Part shown: piece by piece, positions 50,666 to 61,196 of the stretch
How positions within the stretch are numbered: position 1 is the first letter of the stretch
Layout of the letters: the number at the start of each line of letters is the position of its first letter
Assembly: GCA_020638465.1 (NCBI GenBank)
Contig: JACKIM010000002.1
Span: 1,736,001-1,800,000 of the forward strand
Reading direction: 5' to 3'
Source of the DNA: Geminicoccaceae bacterium
GTDB lineage: Bacteria; Pseudomonadota; Alphaproteobacteria; Geminicoccales; Geminicoccaceae
Length of the DNA: 64,000 nucleotides
Notes under the pieces: generated by a model
Databases searched by the model: none
Told to the model about the DNA's origin: nothing
The model's input: the letters and a program-made list of their open reading frames with translations, nothing else
Program-made: the position numbers and the translations under genes

Positions 50666-51133
50666 ATGCGCTGTCCGTTCTGTGGCTCGGAAGACACGCA
50701 GGTGAAGGACTCGCGGCCGGTGGAGGACGCGATCTCGATCCGCCGGCGCCGCCAGTGCACGGCCTGCGGCGCGCGTTTCACCACCTTCGAGCGCGTGCAG
50801 CTGCGCGACCTGACGGTCATCAAGGCGGACCAGCGGCGTGCGCCGTTCGACCGCGACAAGCTTTCCCGTTCGATCCGCATCGCCGCGCGCAAGCGAGGCA
50901 TCGGCGAGGAGCAGATCGAGCGCATCGTCAACGGCATCGTGCGCCGGCTGGAGACCACGGGAGAGAACGATGTGACGAGCAAGCGCATCGGCGAGCTGAC
51001 CATGGAGAGCCTCGCCAAGCTCGACGAGGTGGCCTATGTGCGCTTCGCCTCGGTCTACAGGGACTTCGCCACCGTCAAGGACTTCGAGGAGTTCATCCGC
51101 GACCTGCCCGAGGCTGACGAACAGGAATCATGA
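50666..51133 (+). CDS. nrdR: transcriptional repressor NrdR
   Basis: This 155-residue zinc-ribbon/ATP-cone repressor acts on ribonucleotide reductase genes. The zinc ribbon is CPFCGSEDTQVKDSR and QCTACGARFTTFER. The ATP cone follows with VIKADQRRAPFDRDKLSRSI. The stop overlaps the ribD start (ATGA). The position between rpiB and ribD is standard in this bacterial group. Confidence 0.97.
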   Translation: MRCPFCGSEDTQVKDSRPVEDAISIRRRRQCTACGARFTTFERVQLRDLTVIKADQRRAPFDRDKLSRSIRIAARKRGIGEEQIERIVNGIVRRLETTGENDVTSKRIGELTMESLAKLDEVAYVRFASVYRDFATVKDFEEFIRDLPEADEQES

Positions 51134-52221
51134 GCTTGCGCGACGAGGATATCGGCCACATGCGCGCGGCCCTGACACTGGGCGAGCGCGGCCTCGGCAC
51201 CACGTGGCCGAACCCTTCGGTCGGCTGCGTGCTGGTCCGTGACGGCCGGGTGGTGGGGCGCGGATACACGGCCCGCGGCGGACGTCCCCATGCGGAGACC
51301 ATCGCCATCGAGCGGGCGGGTGAAGCGGCCCGCGGCGCGACGGCCTATGTCACGCTCGAACCCTGCGCCCACTGGGGCCGCACTCCCCCCTGCGCCAGGG
51401 CCATGATCGATGCCGGCATCGCCCGTGTCGTGGTTGCCACGCTCGATCCCGACCCGAGAGTCGACGGCCGCGGCGTCGCCTGGCTGCGCGAGGCCGGCAT
51501 CCCGGTCGAGGTGGGGCTGCTCGAAGAGGAGGCCATGGCCCAGCATCGGGGGCTCTATTGCCGCGTCCTCGAAAACCGGCCCATGGTCAGCCTCAAGCTG
51601 GCTCAGAGCATCGACGGACGCATCGCCACGGCGAGCGGCCACAGCCAGTGGATCACCGGCGCACCGGCGCGGGCCGAGGCACATCGCCTGCGGGCCAGCC
51701 ACGACGCCATTCTGGTGGGCAGCGGCACGGCACTGATCGACGATCCCACCCTGACCTGCCGCCTGCCCGGGCGCGAGCAGGATTCGCCCGTCCGGGTGAT
51801 CCTCGACCGCCGACTGCGGTTGCGGCCCGGCAACACCCTGTCCCGCACGCTCGGGGAAGGTCCGGTCTGGGTGATTACCGACAGCCGCCACATGACCCGG
51901 GCCACGGAACTCGAGTCGGCGGGCATCGAGGTGATCGGACTGGACGACCCGTGCGTCGATGCCGCCTTGACACTGCTGGCCGGCCGAAGCATCACCCGAC
52001 TTCTGGTCGAGGGTGGATCCACCGTCGCCGGAGCCTTTCTTCGAGCCGGGAAAGTCGACCGGTTGCACGTTGCCACCGCCCCCATGGTGATCGGTGGCGA
52101 CGGACTGCCGTCGGTGGCCGAACTCGGGCTCGACAGGGTCGACCGGGCCGGCCGGTGGAAACGCACACAATCGAGGGCCATCGGCGTCGACCGGCTGGAT
52201 GTGCTCGAACGACAGAACTAG
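51130..52221 (+). CDS. ribD: bifunctional riboflavin deaminase/reductase RibD
   Basis: This 363-residue enzyme does the second and third steps of riboflavin synthesis. The N-terminal deaminase has PHAETIAIERA (catalytic His/Glu) and EPCAHWGRTPPCARAMI (zinc Cys pair). The C-terminal reductase has SLKLAQSIDGRIATASGHSQ and LLVEGGSTVAGAFLRAGKVD. It is full length and translationally coupled to nrdR. Confidence 0.97.
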   Translation: MSLRDEDIGHMRAALTLGERGLGTTWPNPSVGCVLVRDGRVVGRGYTARGGRPHAETIAIERAGEAARGATAYVTLEPCAHWGRTPPCARAMIDAGIARVVVATLDPDPRVDGRGVAWLREAGIPVEVGLLEEEAMAQHRGLYCRVLENRPMVSLKLAQSIDGRIATASGHSQWITGAPARAEAHRLRASHDAILVGSGTALIDDPTLTCRLPGREQDSPVRVILDRRLRLRPGNTLSRTLGEGPVWVITDSRHMTRATELESAGIEVIGLDDPCVDAALTLLAGRSITRLLVEGGSTVAGAFLRAGKVDRLHVATAPMVIGGDGLPSVAELGLDRVDRAGRWKRTQSRAIGVDRLDVLERQN

Positions 52222-52227
52222 GAAATC

Positions 52228-52833
52228 ATGTTCACGGGCATAGTTACCCATCAAGGCCGGGTGGAGGGCATCGACCGGCGCAATGACGGGCTTGAGCTCA
52301 CCATTGCGTCCGACCTCGATCTCGATGCCATACCCATCGGCGCATCGGTCTGCCACAACGGCATATGCCTCACCGTGACCGGCAAGGGCGATGGCCGGCA
52401 TACCGTGTTCGCCTCCATCGAGACGCTGGCCCGCACCACCATGGACACATGGCAGGCCGGTACCACGATCAACCTCGAAAGCTCGCTGCGCCTCGGCGAC
52501 GAACTGGGCGGGCATCTGGTCTTCGGGCATGTCGACGGCCTCGGGCGGATCGCCGGGATCGACACCATTGGCGAAAGTCACCGCGTGGTCGTCGAGATCC
52601 CGACGGAACTTGCGGGACTCGTGGCCGTCAAGGGGTCCATCTCGGTCGATGGAATTTCCCTCACGGTCAACGAGGCGAGCCGCTCCTCGATAACGCTGAT
52701 GATCATCCCGCATACCTGGGAAAACACCAACCTGCGCCACCGCGAGGTGGGCCATTCCGTCAATCTCGAAGCCGACATGCTCGCGCGCTACGTCGCACGC
52801 CAGCTCGACCTGCAAAAGGAAGGACCCGCCTGA
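52228..52833 (+). CDS. ribE: riboflavin synthase alpha chain
   Basis: This 201-residue enzyme converts two lumazines to riboflavin plus the pyrimidine. MFTGIVTHQGRVEGI is the diagnostic start. Two lumazine-binding repeats are present, ending respectively near GASVCHNGICLTV and GSISVDGISLTVNEASRSS. AGGAA precedes the ATG. The stop overlaps the ribH start (TGATG). Confidence 0.96.
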   Translation: MFTGIVTHQGRVEGIDRRNDGLELTIASDLDLDAIPIGASVCHNGICLTVTGKGDGRHTVFASIETLARTTMDTWQAGTTINLESSLRLGDELGGHLVFGHVDGLGRIAGIDTIGESHRVVVEIPTELAGLVAVKGSISVDGISLTVNEASRSSITLMIIPHTWENTNLRHREVGHSVNLEADMLARYVARQLDLQKEGPA

Positions 52834-53312
52834 TGGCCGGCGTTGCCCATGGCCTGCCCGTTCCCGACCTCGACGGCACACGCTTTCTCATCATCGAGGC
52901 ACGCTATCACGCCACCATCAACGACATGCTCATCGAGGGAGCCCGCGCCATGCTCGCGCGCGGAGGCTGCCGGCATGAGGTCCTGAGTGTCCCCGGCGCG
53001 CTGGAAATCCCGCCCGCAATCGCCCTGCACCGCGACCACGGCCGGTTTGCGGGTTTCATCGCCGTCGGCTGCGTGATCCGGGGGGAGACCACCCATTACG
53101 ACCTCGTGGCCAATGAGAGCTGCCGTGGAATCATGGAACTCGGCCTGCGCGACGCCATGGCCATCGGCAACGGCATCCTCACCGTCGAGAACGAGGCGCA
53201 GGCGATTGAACGGGCCGACCCCGCACAAATGGACAAGGGGGGACATGCGGCCCTGGCCGCCATGTCGCTGGTCGACATCCGCCGTCACCTCCAGCAGCGC
53301 GTGAGGGGCTGA
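52833..53312 (+). CDS. ribH: 6,7-dimethyl-8-ribityllumazine synthase
   Basis: The protein has 159 residues. FLIIEARYHATINDMLIEGA, VLSVPGALEIPPAIAL and FIAVGCVIRGETTHYDLVAN (with the catalytic His) are all family marks, and GNGILTVENEAQAIERAD near the end completes it. It condenses the RibD product with dihydroxybutanone phosphate; no ribB or ribBA for making that precursor lies in this cluster. Confidence 0.96.
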   Translation: MAGVAHGLPVPDLDGTRFLIIEARYHATINDMLIEGARAMLARGGCRHEVLSVPGALEIPPAIALHRDHGRFAGFIAVGCVIRGETTHYDLVANESCRGIMELGLRDAMAIGNGILTVENEAQAIERADPAQMDKGGHAALAAMSLVDIRRHLQQRVRG

Positions 53313-53318
53313 ACGACC

Positions 53319-53888
53319 ATGGCCCGCAAATCCAAACCCAGACCCGTGCTGAAAAAGCGTCGTGCGGCGCGTATGGCCGCCGTGCAGGCCCTCTACCAGA
53401 TCGAGCAGAGCAACCAGCTGGCCGGCCACGTGGTCACCGAATTCAAGCAGCACCGGCTGCAGAGCCTCCTGCAGCCGTTCATGCCCGAAGCACCCGCCAT
53501 CGACGTCGACATTCCGTGGTTCGAGCTGCTGGTTCCCGGAGCCTGGTCGCAGCGGGCGGTGCTGGACGAGAAGATCGGCCGCTGCCTGCAACCGGGCTGG
53601 ACGCTCGAACGCTGCGGCTATCTCCTGCGCGCCTGCCTGCGTGCCGGCGCATTCGAACTCGCCTCGCGCAACGACGTGCCCACCGAGGTGATCATCGCCG
53701 AATATGTCGAGGTGGCGAAGCTGTTCCTGGGTGGCGACGAGCCCCGCTTCATTCATGCCGTGCTCGACCGCCTGGTGTCCGTGCTCCGGACGAGACCGCC
53801 GGCGACGGACGGCAGCGACGACGGCTCCGGCGACGGCGACTCCGGGCAGGACGGCGCCGGCGAGAACGGAGTTGGGTCCGGACCTTGA
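53319..53888 (+). CDS. nusB: transcription antitermination factor NusB
   Basis: This 189-residue RNA-binding helical protein acts in rRNA antitermination. RRAARMAAVQALYQIEQSNQ is the boxA-binding start, and VPTEVIIAEYVEVAKLFLG the conserved late segment. A C-terminal tail of about 28 residues, rich in Asp, Gly and Ser, is not part of the usual fold and is probably disordered. Its stop overlaps the thiL start (TTGA). Confidence 0.94.
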   Translation: MARKSKPRPVLKKRRAARMAAVQALYQIEQSNQLAGHVVTEFKQHRLQSLLQPFMPEAPAIDVDIPWFELLVPGAWSQRAVLDEKIGRCLQPGWTLERCGYLLRACLRAGAFELASRNDVPTEVIIAEYVEVAKLFLGGDEPRFIHAVLDRLVSVLRTRPPATDGSDDGSGDGDSGQDGAGENGVGSGP

Positions 53889-54835
53889 GCAGGAGCGAGT
53901 TCGACTTCATCGAGACCTGCCTCGCGCCGCTGAGCCGCGGCTTCGACGGGGCGCTGGATCTCGGCGACGACGCCGCCCTGGTCGAGATGGGCGACGGCCG
54001 CACGCTCGTGATCGCCAAGGACGCGATGGTCGAGGACGTCCATTTTCGCGCTGCCGATCCACCCGACACCGTCGCCCGCAAGGTGCTGCGCACCAATCTC
54101 TCCGATCTGGCCGCCATGGGAGCCGAACCGCTCGCCTATCTCACCGCCATCGCCCGGCCGGGATCGCGCGGCGATGACTGGCTCGAAGCCATCGCTGCCG
54201 GTTTCGCCGCCGACCAGTCGATCTGGCCCATCCACCTCATCGGCGGAGATACCGTCTCGACGGCCGGCCCGGCCATGCTGAGCTGCACCATTCTCGGCAC
54301 CCTTCCCACCGGCACCGCGCTGTTGCGTTCGGGCGCCCGACCGGGCGATCTGGTGCTCGTGAGCGGTACCCTGGGCGATTCGGCCCTCGGCCTGCGTGTC
54401 CTGCAGGGGCTCGCCGCGGACGACGAGGCCCGCCTGTTCCTGGCGGACCGATACCGCCTGCCCCGCCCCCGCACCACCCTCGGCACCCTCCTGCGCGGCC
54501 GCGCCAGCTCGGCCATCGACATCTCCGATGGCCTCGTTGCCGACCTCGGCCACATCCTGTCACGCTCGCAGGCAGGTGCGACCATCGCGACGCAACGCCT
54601 GCCCCTGTCCCGCCATGCCGCAGGCATGCCGGGCGCCCTCGAAGCCGCCCTCTTCGGCGGTGACGACTACGAACTCCTGTTCACCCTGCCCCCCGACCGG
54701 TTCGACGAGGTCACCGCCCTCGCCGACATCCCCGTGACCGTCATCGGCCGCATCGACGCCGAACCCGGCCTGCGGGTGCTGGACGAAAGCGGCCGTCCGG
54801 TCGATACACCCCGCCGGGGCTGGCAGCATTTCTGA
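53885..54835 (+). CDS. thiL: thiamine-monophosphate kinase
   Basis: This 316-residue enzyme phosphorylates thiamine monophosphate to the diphosphate. SEFDFIETCLAPL begins the protein. The metal/phosphate residues are in LDLGDDAALVEM and KDAMVEDVHFR, then HLIGGDTVSTAGPA and SSAIDISDGLVADLGHIL. The start is the TTG at 53885, overlapping the nusB stop; no ATG or GTG fits the family length better. nusB-thiL linkage is widespread. Confidence 0.94.
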   Translation: MSRSEFDFIETCLAPLSRGFDGALDLGDDAALVEMGDGRTLVIAKDAMVEDVHFRAADPPDTVARKVLRTNLSDLAAMGAEPLAYLTAIARPGSRGDDWLEAIAAGFAADQSIWPIHLIGGDTVSTAGPAMLSCTILGTLPTGTALLRSGARPGDLVLVSGTLGDSALGLRVLQGLAADDEARLFLADRYRLPRPRTTLGTLLRGRASSAIDISDGLVADLGHILSRSQAGATIATQRLPLSRHAAGMPGALEAALFGGDDYELLFTLPPDRFDEVTALADIPVTVIGRIDAEPGLRVLDESGRPVDTPRRGWQHF

Positions 54836-54839
54836 TGCC

Positions 54840-55757
54840 ATGGCCCCGCACGCCCATTCCGCCGAAACCGCCACGATGAACCGCGCGGCACGGGTCGACC
54901 GACTGGCCCCCGTCCTCTTCCTCATCTTCTGGTCGAGCGGTTTCGTCGCCGCCAAGATCGGGCTGGACGGAGCGCCGCCGCTCACCCTCCTCGCCCTGCG
55001 CTTCACCCTTGTCGCCGCCATCCTCATCCCCGCATCGCTGCTCCTGCGCTCGCAATATCCGCGCGATCCGCAACACTTCATGCACATTGCCGTCACCGGG
55101 CTGATCATGCAGGCGATCTATTTCGGCACCTCCTATGTCGGCTTCGCCGCCGGTGGCAGTGCTGGCGGCGTCGCCCTGATCCTGGGCATGCAGCCCATCG
55201 TCACCGCCTGCATCGTCGGCCCCCTCCTCGGCGAGCGCGTCAGCCCGCGCCACTGGCTCGGCCTCGCCCTGGGCTTCGCCGGCGTCGTGCTCGTCCTCAC
55301 CGAAAAGCTCCAGACCGGGATGGGATCGCCGGCCGGCATCGCCTGGACCCTCGTCGCGCTCGCGGCGATCACCGGCGGCACCCTCTACCAGAAGCGCTAC
55401 TGCCCGAGCTTCGACCTCGTCGCCGGCGGCGCCATCCAGTTCACCATCGCCGCCATCGCCATCGCGCTTGCGGCCTTCCTCACCGAGGACATGACCATCG
55501 ACTGGTCGCCACGTTTCGTCTGGGCGCTCGCCTACCTCGTCCTCATCAACTCGATCATCGCCATCAGCCTGCTTTCCTGGATGATCCGGCGCGGCGAGGC
55601 CTCGAAGGTCACCGCCCTCTTCTTCCTCGTCCCTCCGGGCGCCGCCCTCGTCGCCTTCCTCGTCCTGGATGAACGCCTGCAAACGCTGGCGATGCTCGGC
55701 ATGGCCACGGCCGCCTTCGGCGTCGCCCTCGTCATGCACAGGCCCGAACGGCACTGA
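54840..55757 (+). CDS. EamA/DMT-family transporter
   Basis: This 305-residue inner-membrane protein has about ten helices in two EamA repeats. LAPVLFLIFWSSGFVAAKIG is the family start, SAGGVALILGMQPIVTACIV ends the first half, and VLINSIIAISLLSWMIRRGE is in the second. It is an exporter or importer of small metabolites of unknown identity. It starts 4 nt after thiL and may be read through from that cluster. Confidence 0.92.
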   Translation: MAPHAHSAETATMNRAARVDRLAPVLFLIFWSSGFVAAKIGLDGAPPLTLLALRFTLVAAILIPASLLLRSQYPRDPQHFMHIAVTGLIMQAIYFGTSYVGFAAGGSAGGVALILGMQPIVTACIVGPLLGERVSPRHWLGLALGFAGVVLVLTEKLQTGMGSPAGIAWTLVALAAITGGTLYQKRYCPSFDLVAGGAIQFTIAAIAIALAAFLTEDMTIDWSPRFVWALAYLVLINSIIAISLLSWMIRRGEASKVTALFFLVPPGAALVAFLVLDERLQTLAMLGMATAAFGVALVMHRPERH

Positions 55758-55809
55758 CAGCGGCCGGAGGGCGCGCGGAAATGATCCCGACGGTCGTGGC
55801 CCCGGTCAG

Positions 55810-56406
55810 TCAGGCAGCTTCCTCGGCCTCCATCGCGCGGCCGAACGCCGGACGGGCGCGGCAGCGGTCGAGATAGGCGGCAAGGACCGGGCTGTTGGGC
55901 AGCGCGCCGAAAAGCTGCATGAAATGCACACCCGACCCCACCAGCGTGTCGGCGACGGTGAACCGTTCTCCCAGCAGCCATGGCCCCTGCCCCAGCGCGG
56001 TTTCGAGCAGGCCGATCATCAGGTCGAAGCTGCCATGGCCACTCTGCGAGGAATTGGGCTCGACCTTGGCGAACTTCTCCCCGAGCGCGGGTTCCAGCAC
56101 GGCATTGTTGAACATCACCCACTGGAGAAAGGCGCCACGCTGCCGATGGCCCACCGGGACACCGAGCCCGGCATCGGGATGCTTGTCGGCCAGATAGAGC
56201 GCGATGGCACCGGAATCCCACAGGCGCGTGTCACCATCGACCAGTGCCGGCACCTTGCCCAGGGGTGAGGCCCGACGGAACTCCGGATCGCTGCGGGCCT
56301 GTTCGTCGCGAATGTCGACGAGCACCCGCTCGCAAGGCAGCCCCATCTCCTCGACCAGCCAGAGGATGCGGAAGGCGCGCGTGCGCGGACAGAAGTAGAA
56401 TTTCAC
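55810..56406 (-). CDS. glutathione S-transferase family protein
   Basis: This 198-residue protein has an N-terminal thioredoxin fold (VKFYFCPRTRAFRILWLVEE, then SPLGKVPALVDGD and DSGAIALYLAD for glutathione binding) and a C-terminal helical domain (GERFTVADTLVGSGVHFMQL). The Cys at position 6 or the following Arg-Thr could be the catalytic residue. The GTG at 56406 overlaps the stop of the regulator gene (GTGA) and has GAAGGA upstream, so regulator and GST are co-translated. Confidence 0.92.
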   Translation of the reverse strand: MKFYFCPRTRAFRILWLVEEMGLPCERVLVDIRDEQARSDPEFRRASPLGKVPALVDGDTRLWDSGAIALYLADKHPDAGLGVPVGHRQRGAFLQWVMFNNAVLEPALGEKFAKVEPNSSQSGHGSFDLMIGLLETALGQGPWLLGERFTVADTLVGSGVHFMQLFGALPNSPVLAAYLDRCRARPAFGRAMEAEEAA

Positions 56407-57149
56407 GGTGTGGTTCCTTCTTGCGGTTCCCGGGTTTCGCCGCTTTCCGTGCAGGAAGGCAGGCCATCCACCCATTGTTGCCAGTTGTGCAGGAAATCCC
56501 GGAGCTGGCGACCGGTTTCACTGGGAAAGCGTTCGTCACCCACCTTCATCGAGCAGATCCGGTCCAGCCTGAACGAGCGGAAGTCCTCGCGCAATTCGCA
56601 CCATGTGAACAGCAGCCACACCGGGCCGTAGAACGCCAGCCCGAGTGGCCGGATCCGCCGGCAGGTGCGGTTGCCGTCGATGTCGCTGTAGTCGATGTCG
56701 ACATAACGTTGCTCGCGGATGGCCCGGCGCAGTTCGGCCCCGTCGATGCTGAGCTGTACCCCGCTCCGGTCCGCAGGCGCGAGCAGCGGCGTGGTATGCA
56801 CCACCGCCCGCAGTTCGGCAGGCAGTACCGCTGCGACCTTGGCCAGCAGGCTGCCGGCAGCCGCGCACATCTCGGCATCGCTCCAGCTCTCGATGATCCG
56901 CACGCCGAGGACAAGGGCCTCGATCTCGCTTCGGGTCAGCATCATCGGCGGCAGGTCATAGCCATCCTCCAGCATGTAGCCGACGCCGGCCTCGCCGGTG
57001 ATCGGCACGCGCTGGGCGATGAGGTCAGCGATATCGCGGTAGACGGTACGCAACGAGACCTCAAGCTCCCCGGCCAGGTCGCTTGCCCGCGTGAGCTTGC
57101 GGCGGCGCATGATCTGGATGATCTCGAACAATCGGTCAGCACGACGCAA
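56403..57149 (-). CDS. WYL-domain transcriptional regulator (YafY-like)
   Basis: This 248-residue regulator has an N-terminal HTH_11 domain (ADRLFEIIQIMRRRKLTRAS, then LEVSLRTVYRDIADL). A linker follows, then a WYL ligand-sensing domain (YVDIDYSDIDGNRTCRRIRP and GLAFYGPVWLLFTWCELRED). Similar regulators control the GST or glyoxalase-type gene with which they share a transcript. It is divergent from uvrA. Confidence 0.92.
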   Translation of the reverse strand: MRRADRLFEIIQIMRRRKLTRASDLAGELEVSLRTVYRDIADLIAQRVPITGEAGVGYMLEDGYDLPPMMLTRSEIEALVLGVRIIESWSDAEMCAAAGSLLAKVAAVLPAELRAVVHTTPLLAPADRSGVQLSIDGAELRRAIREQRYVDIDYSDIDGNRTCRRIRPLGLAFYGPVWLLFTWCELREDFRSFRLDRICSMKVGDERFPSETGRQLRDFLHNWQQWVDGLPSCTESGETREPQEGTTP

Positions 57150-57180
57150 TGATCCTCTCCCCTTGCAGACAATCGCATCA

Positions 57181-57199
57181 TGTCACAGGTCTGCTGACA
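57181..57199. promoter_or_regulatory. inverted repeat TGTCA-N9-TGACA upstream of the WYL regulator
   Basis: A perfect 5+5 bp inverted repeat starts 31 bp upstream of the regulator start, where an autoregulatory operator would lie. Short arms make this tentative. The remaining spacer up to uvrA holds a possible small gene and no clear promoter. Confidence 0.3.
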
Positions 57200-57440
57200 C
57201 CATGGTGGCAGCAGGTGTCGCTTATCAAGACTCCGGTAACGTGCATCGGGAGACTGGACATGGGGCCCTGGTACAATCATTTATCGGACCACCTGCACCG
57301 CAACATCGAGCGTCGTGCGCCGGAGAAGGCCGGCAGCGGCCCGAAGGACATGCGGCTTGCGGGCGCCATCACGGCGAGCATGCGGGCGCTGACCGCCGTT
57401 TGCCGACTGTTTTCACGAACGGAAGATCCAGAACAGGCCC

Positions 57441-60311
<2,871 letters not shown>

Positions 60312-60351
60312 ACGGGACGGCCGGATCTGGCCGGCACAACGTTCAATTCGG

Positions 60352-60363
60352 CTAAAATTTTAG
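60352..60363. other. 12-bp A+T palindrome between uvrA and family A copy 2
   Basis: CTAAAATTTTAG is a perfect 12-bp palindrome in an otherwise GC-rich 74-bp gap between two convergent genes, preceded by a small GGCC-ATC-GGCC type pairing. It may form part of a weak bidirectional terminator. No other feature is seen in the gap. Confidence 0.3.
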
Positions 60364-60385
60364 GAATCGGGCGCATGCCGACCGT

Positions 60386-61117
60386 TCAGGCGACGGCATC
60401 CCCGAAATTGAACACGCCATCAACCGTGGAAATTCCGTCCGTCAATGACGGGGCGGATCCTTCCCTGTCCGCCGTCTCCAGCTCCGTCCGGCGGGCCTCC
60501 ACCCATGCCGTTGCGGCGGCTGCCAACCGGGCATGGAGAAGGCTCGTGAGCTGGCGCAGGAGGCGGCGGCGACCGCGGGCACGTTGCAGGGCCTGCTGAT
60601 GATGTGGGTCCTGCAACAGCTCGCGGACGCGTTCGGGCGACAACGGCGGACGGGGAGCCATCCGTGGCCGCCTCGCCCGCATGGGCCGATCCATCTGCCG
60701 CAGCACGCCTTGCAGCAGGATTACCAGCGGGCGGCGGCCGCGCCTCTGCGTCGCCCAGCGGAGCCACTCCAGTTCGTCGCGGTTTTCCTGCCCGGCGGCG
60801 TGAAAGAGCCGCTGGCTCACCTCGGCAAACCATGATCGCGCCCACGGCATGAGCATGGAACGCAGCCCGTCACGGCCCTCGCCGGCAACGGAATGAAGGA
60901 TGGCAATCAGGGCCGCGATCGGGTCCGGCAGTCCGGCATCGCCGACGATGTCCGCGGCTTCGGCATCCGTTGCCCGCCCGGTGGCGCGAAGCCAGGCGAA
61001 TCGCAGCAGCCGCGCACAACCCCAGCGCGCCATGCGCCCGATCCGGGGAGTCGCGCGCGTCCCCGGCCCCGAAGACGGGCGCGCGATGGAAGCGGCAGGG
61101 GTGGGGTTCGGCGACAT
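60386..61117 (-). CDS. unrecognised protein, family A copy 2
   Basis: This 243-residue protein is paralogous to the one at 4257-5033. The shared blocks are ARWGCARLLRFAWLRATGRA, the DGLRSMLMPWARSWF region and LEWLRWATQRRG, in the same order. After the third block this copy has an Arg-rich part (MRARRPRMAPRPP, RARGRRRLLRQL) and a tail ending FNFGDAVA. There is no signal peptide or known motif. I use the ATG at 61117; a TTG at 61153 with AAGGA at good spacing is an in-frame alternative that would turn the shared upstream element into its ribosome site. It converges with uvrA. Confidence 0.6.
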   Translation of the reverse strand: MSPNPTPAASIARPSSGPGTRATPRIGRMARWGCARLLRFAWLRATGRATDAEAADIVGDAGLPDPIAALIAILHSVAGEGRDGLRSMLMPWARSWFAEVSQRLFHAAGQENRDELEWLRWATQRRGRRPLVILLQGVLRQMDRPMRARRPRMAPRPPLSPERVRELLQDPHHQQALQRARGRRRLLRQLTSLLHARLAAAATAWVEARRTELETADREGSAPSLTDGISTVDGVFNFGDAVA

Positions 61118-61147
61118 GGGCGCGAACCTGCCTGTATCCGGTACCCA

Positions 61148-61171
61148 TGTCAAGGAAAAAATTCCTTTTAT
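61148..61171 (-). promoter_or_regulatory. 24-nt upstream element shared with family A copy 1
   Basis: On the minus strand the element reads ATAAAAGGAATTTTTTCCTT then GACA. It contains the palindrome AAGGAA-TTTT-TTCCTT and ends in TTGACA, a perfect -35 hexamer, 36 nt before the ATG. Nineteen of 24 positions match 5066-5089. No good -10 follows at 16-18 nt, so the role may be something other than a simple promoter. Confidence 0.4.
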
Positions 61172-61196
61172 GGGCAGGCAAACGTCTCCCTCTGCC

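Noticed and set aside
57405..57440. GAAC...GAAC pair upstream of uvrA as a LexA box
   Set aside because: The spacing is 10 nt, not the 7 nt of the alphaproteobacterial GTTC-N7-GTTC box, so SOS control is not supported.
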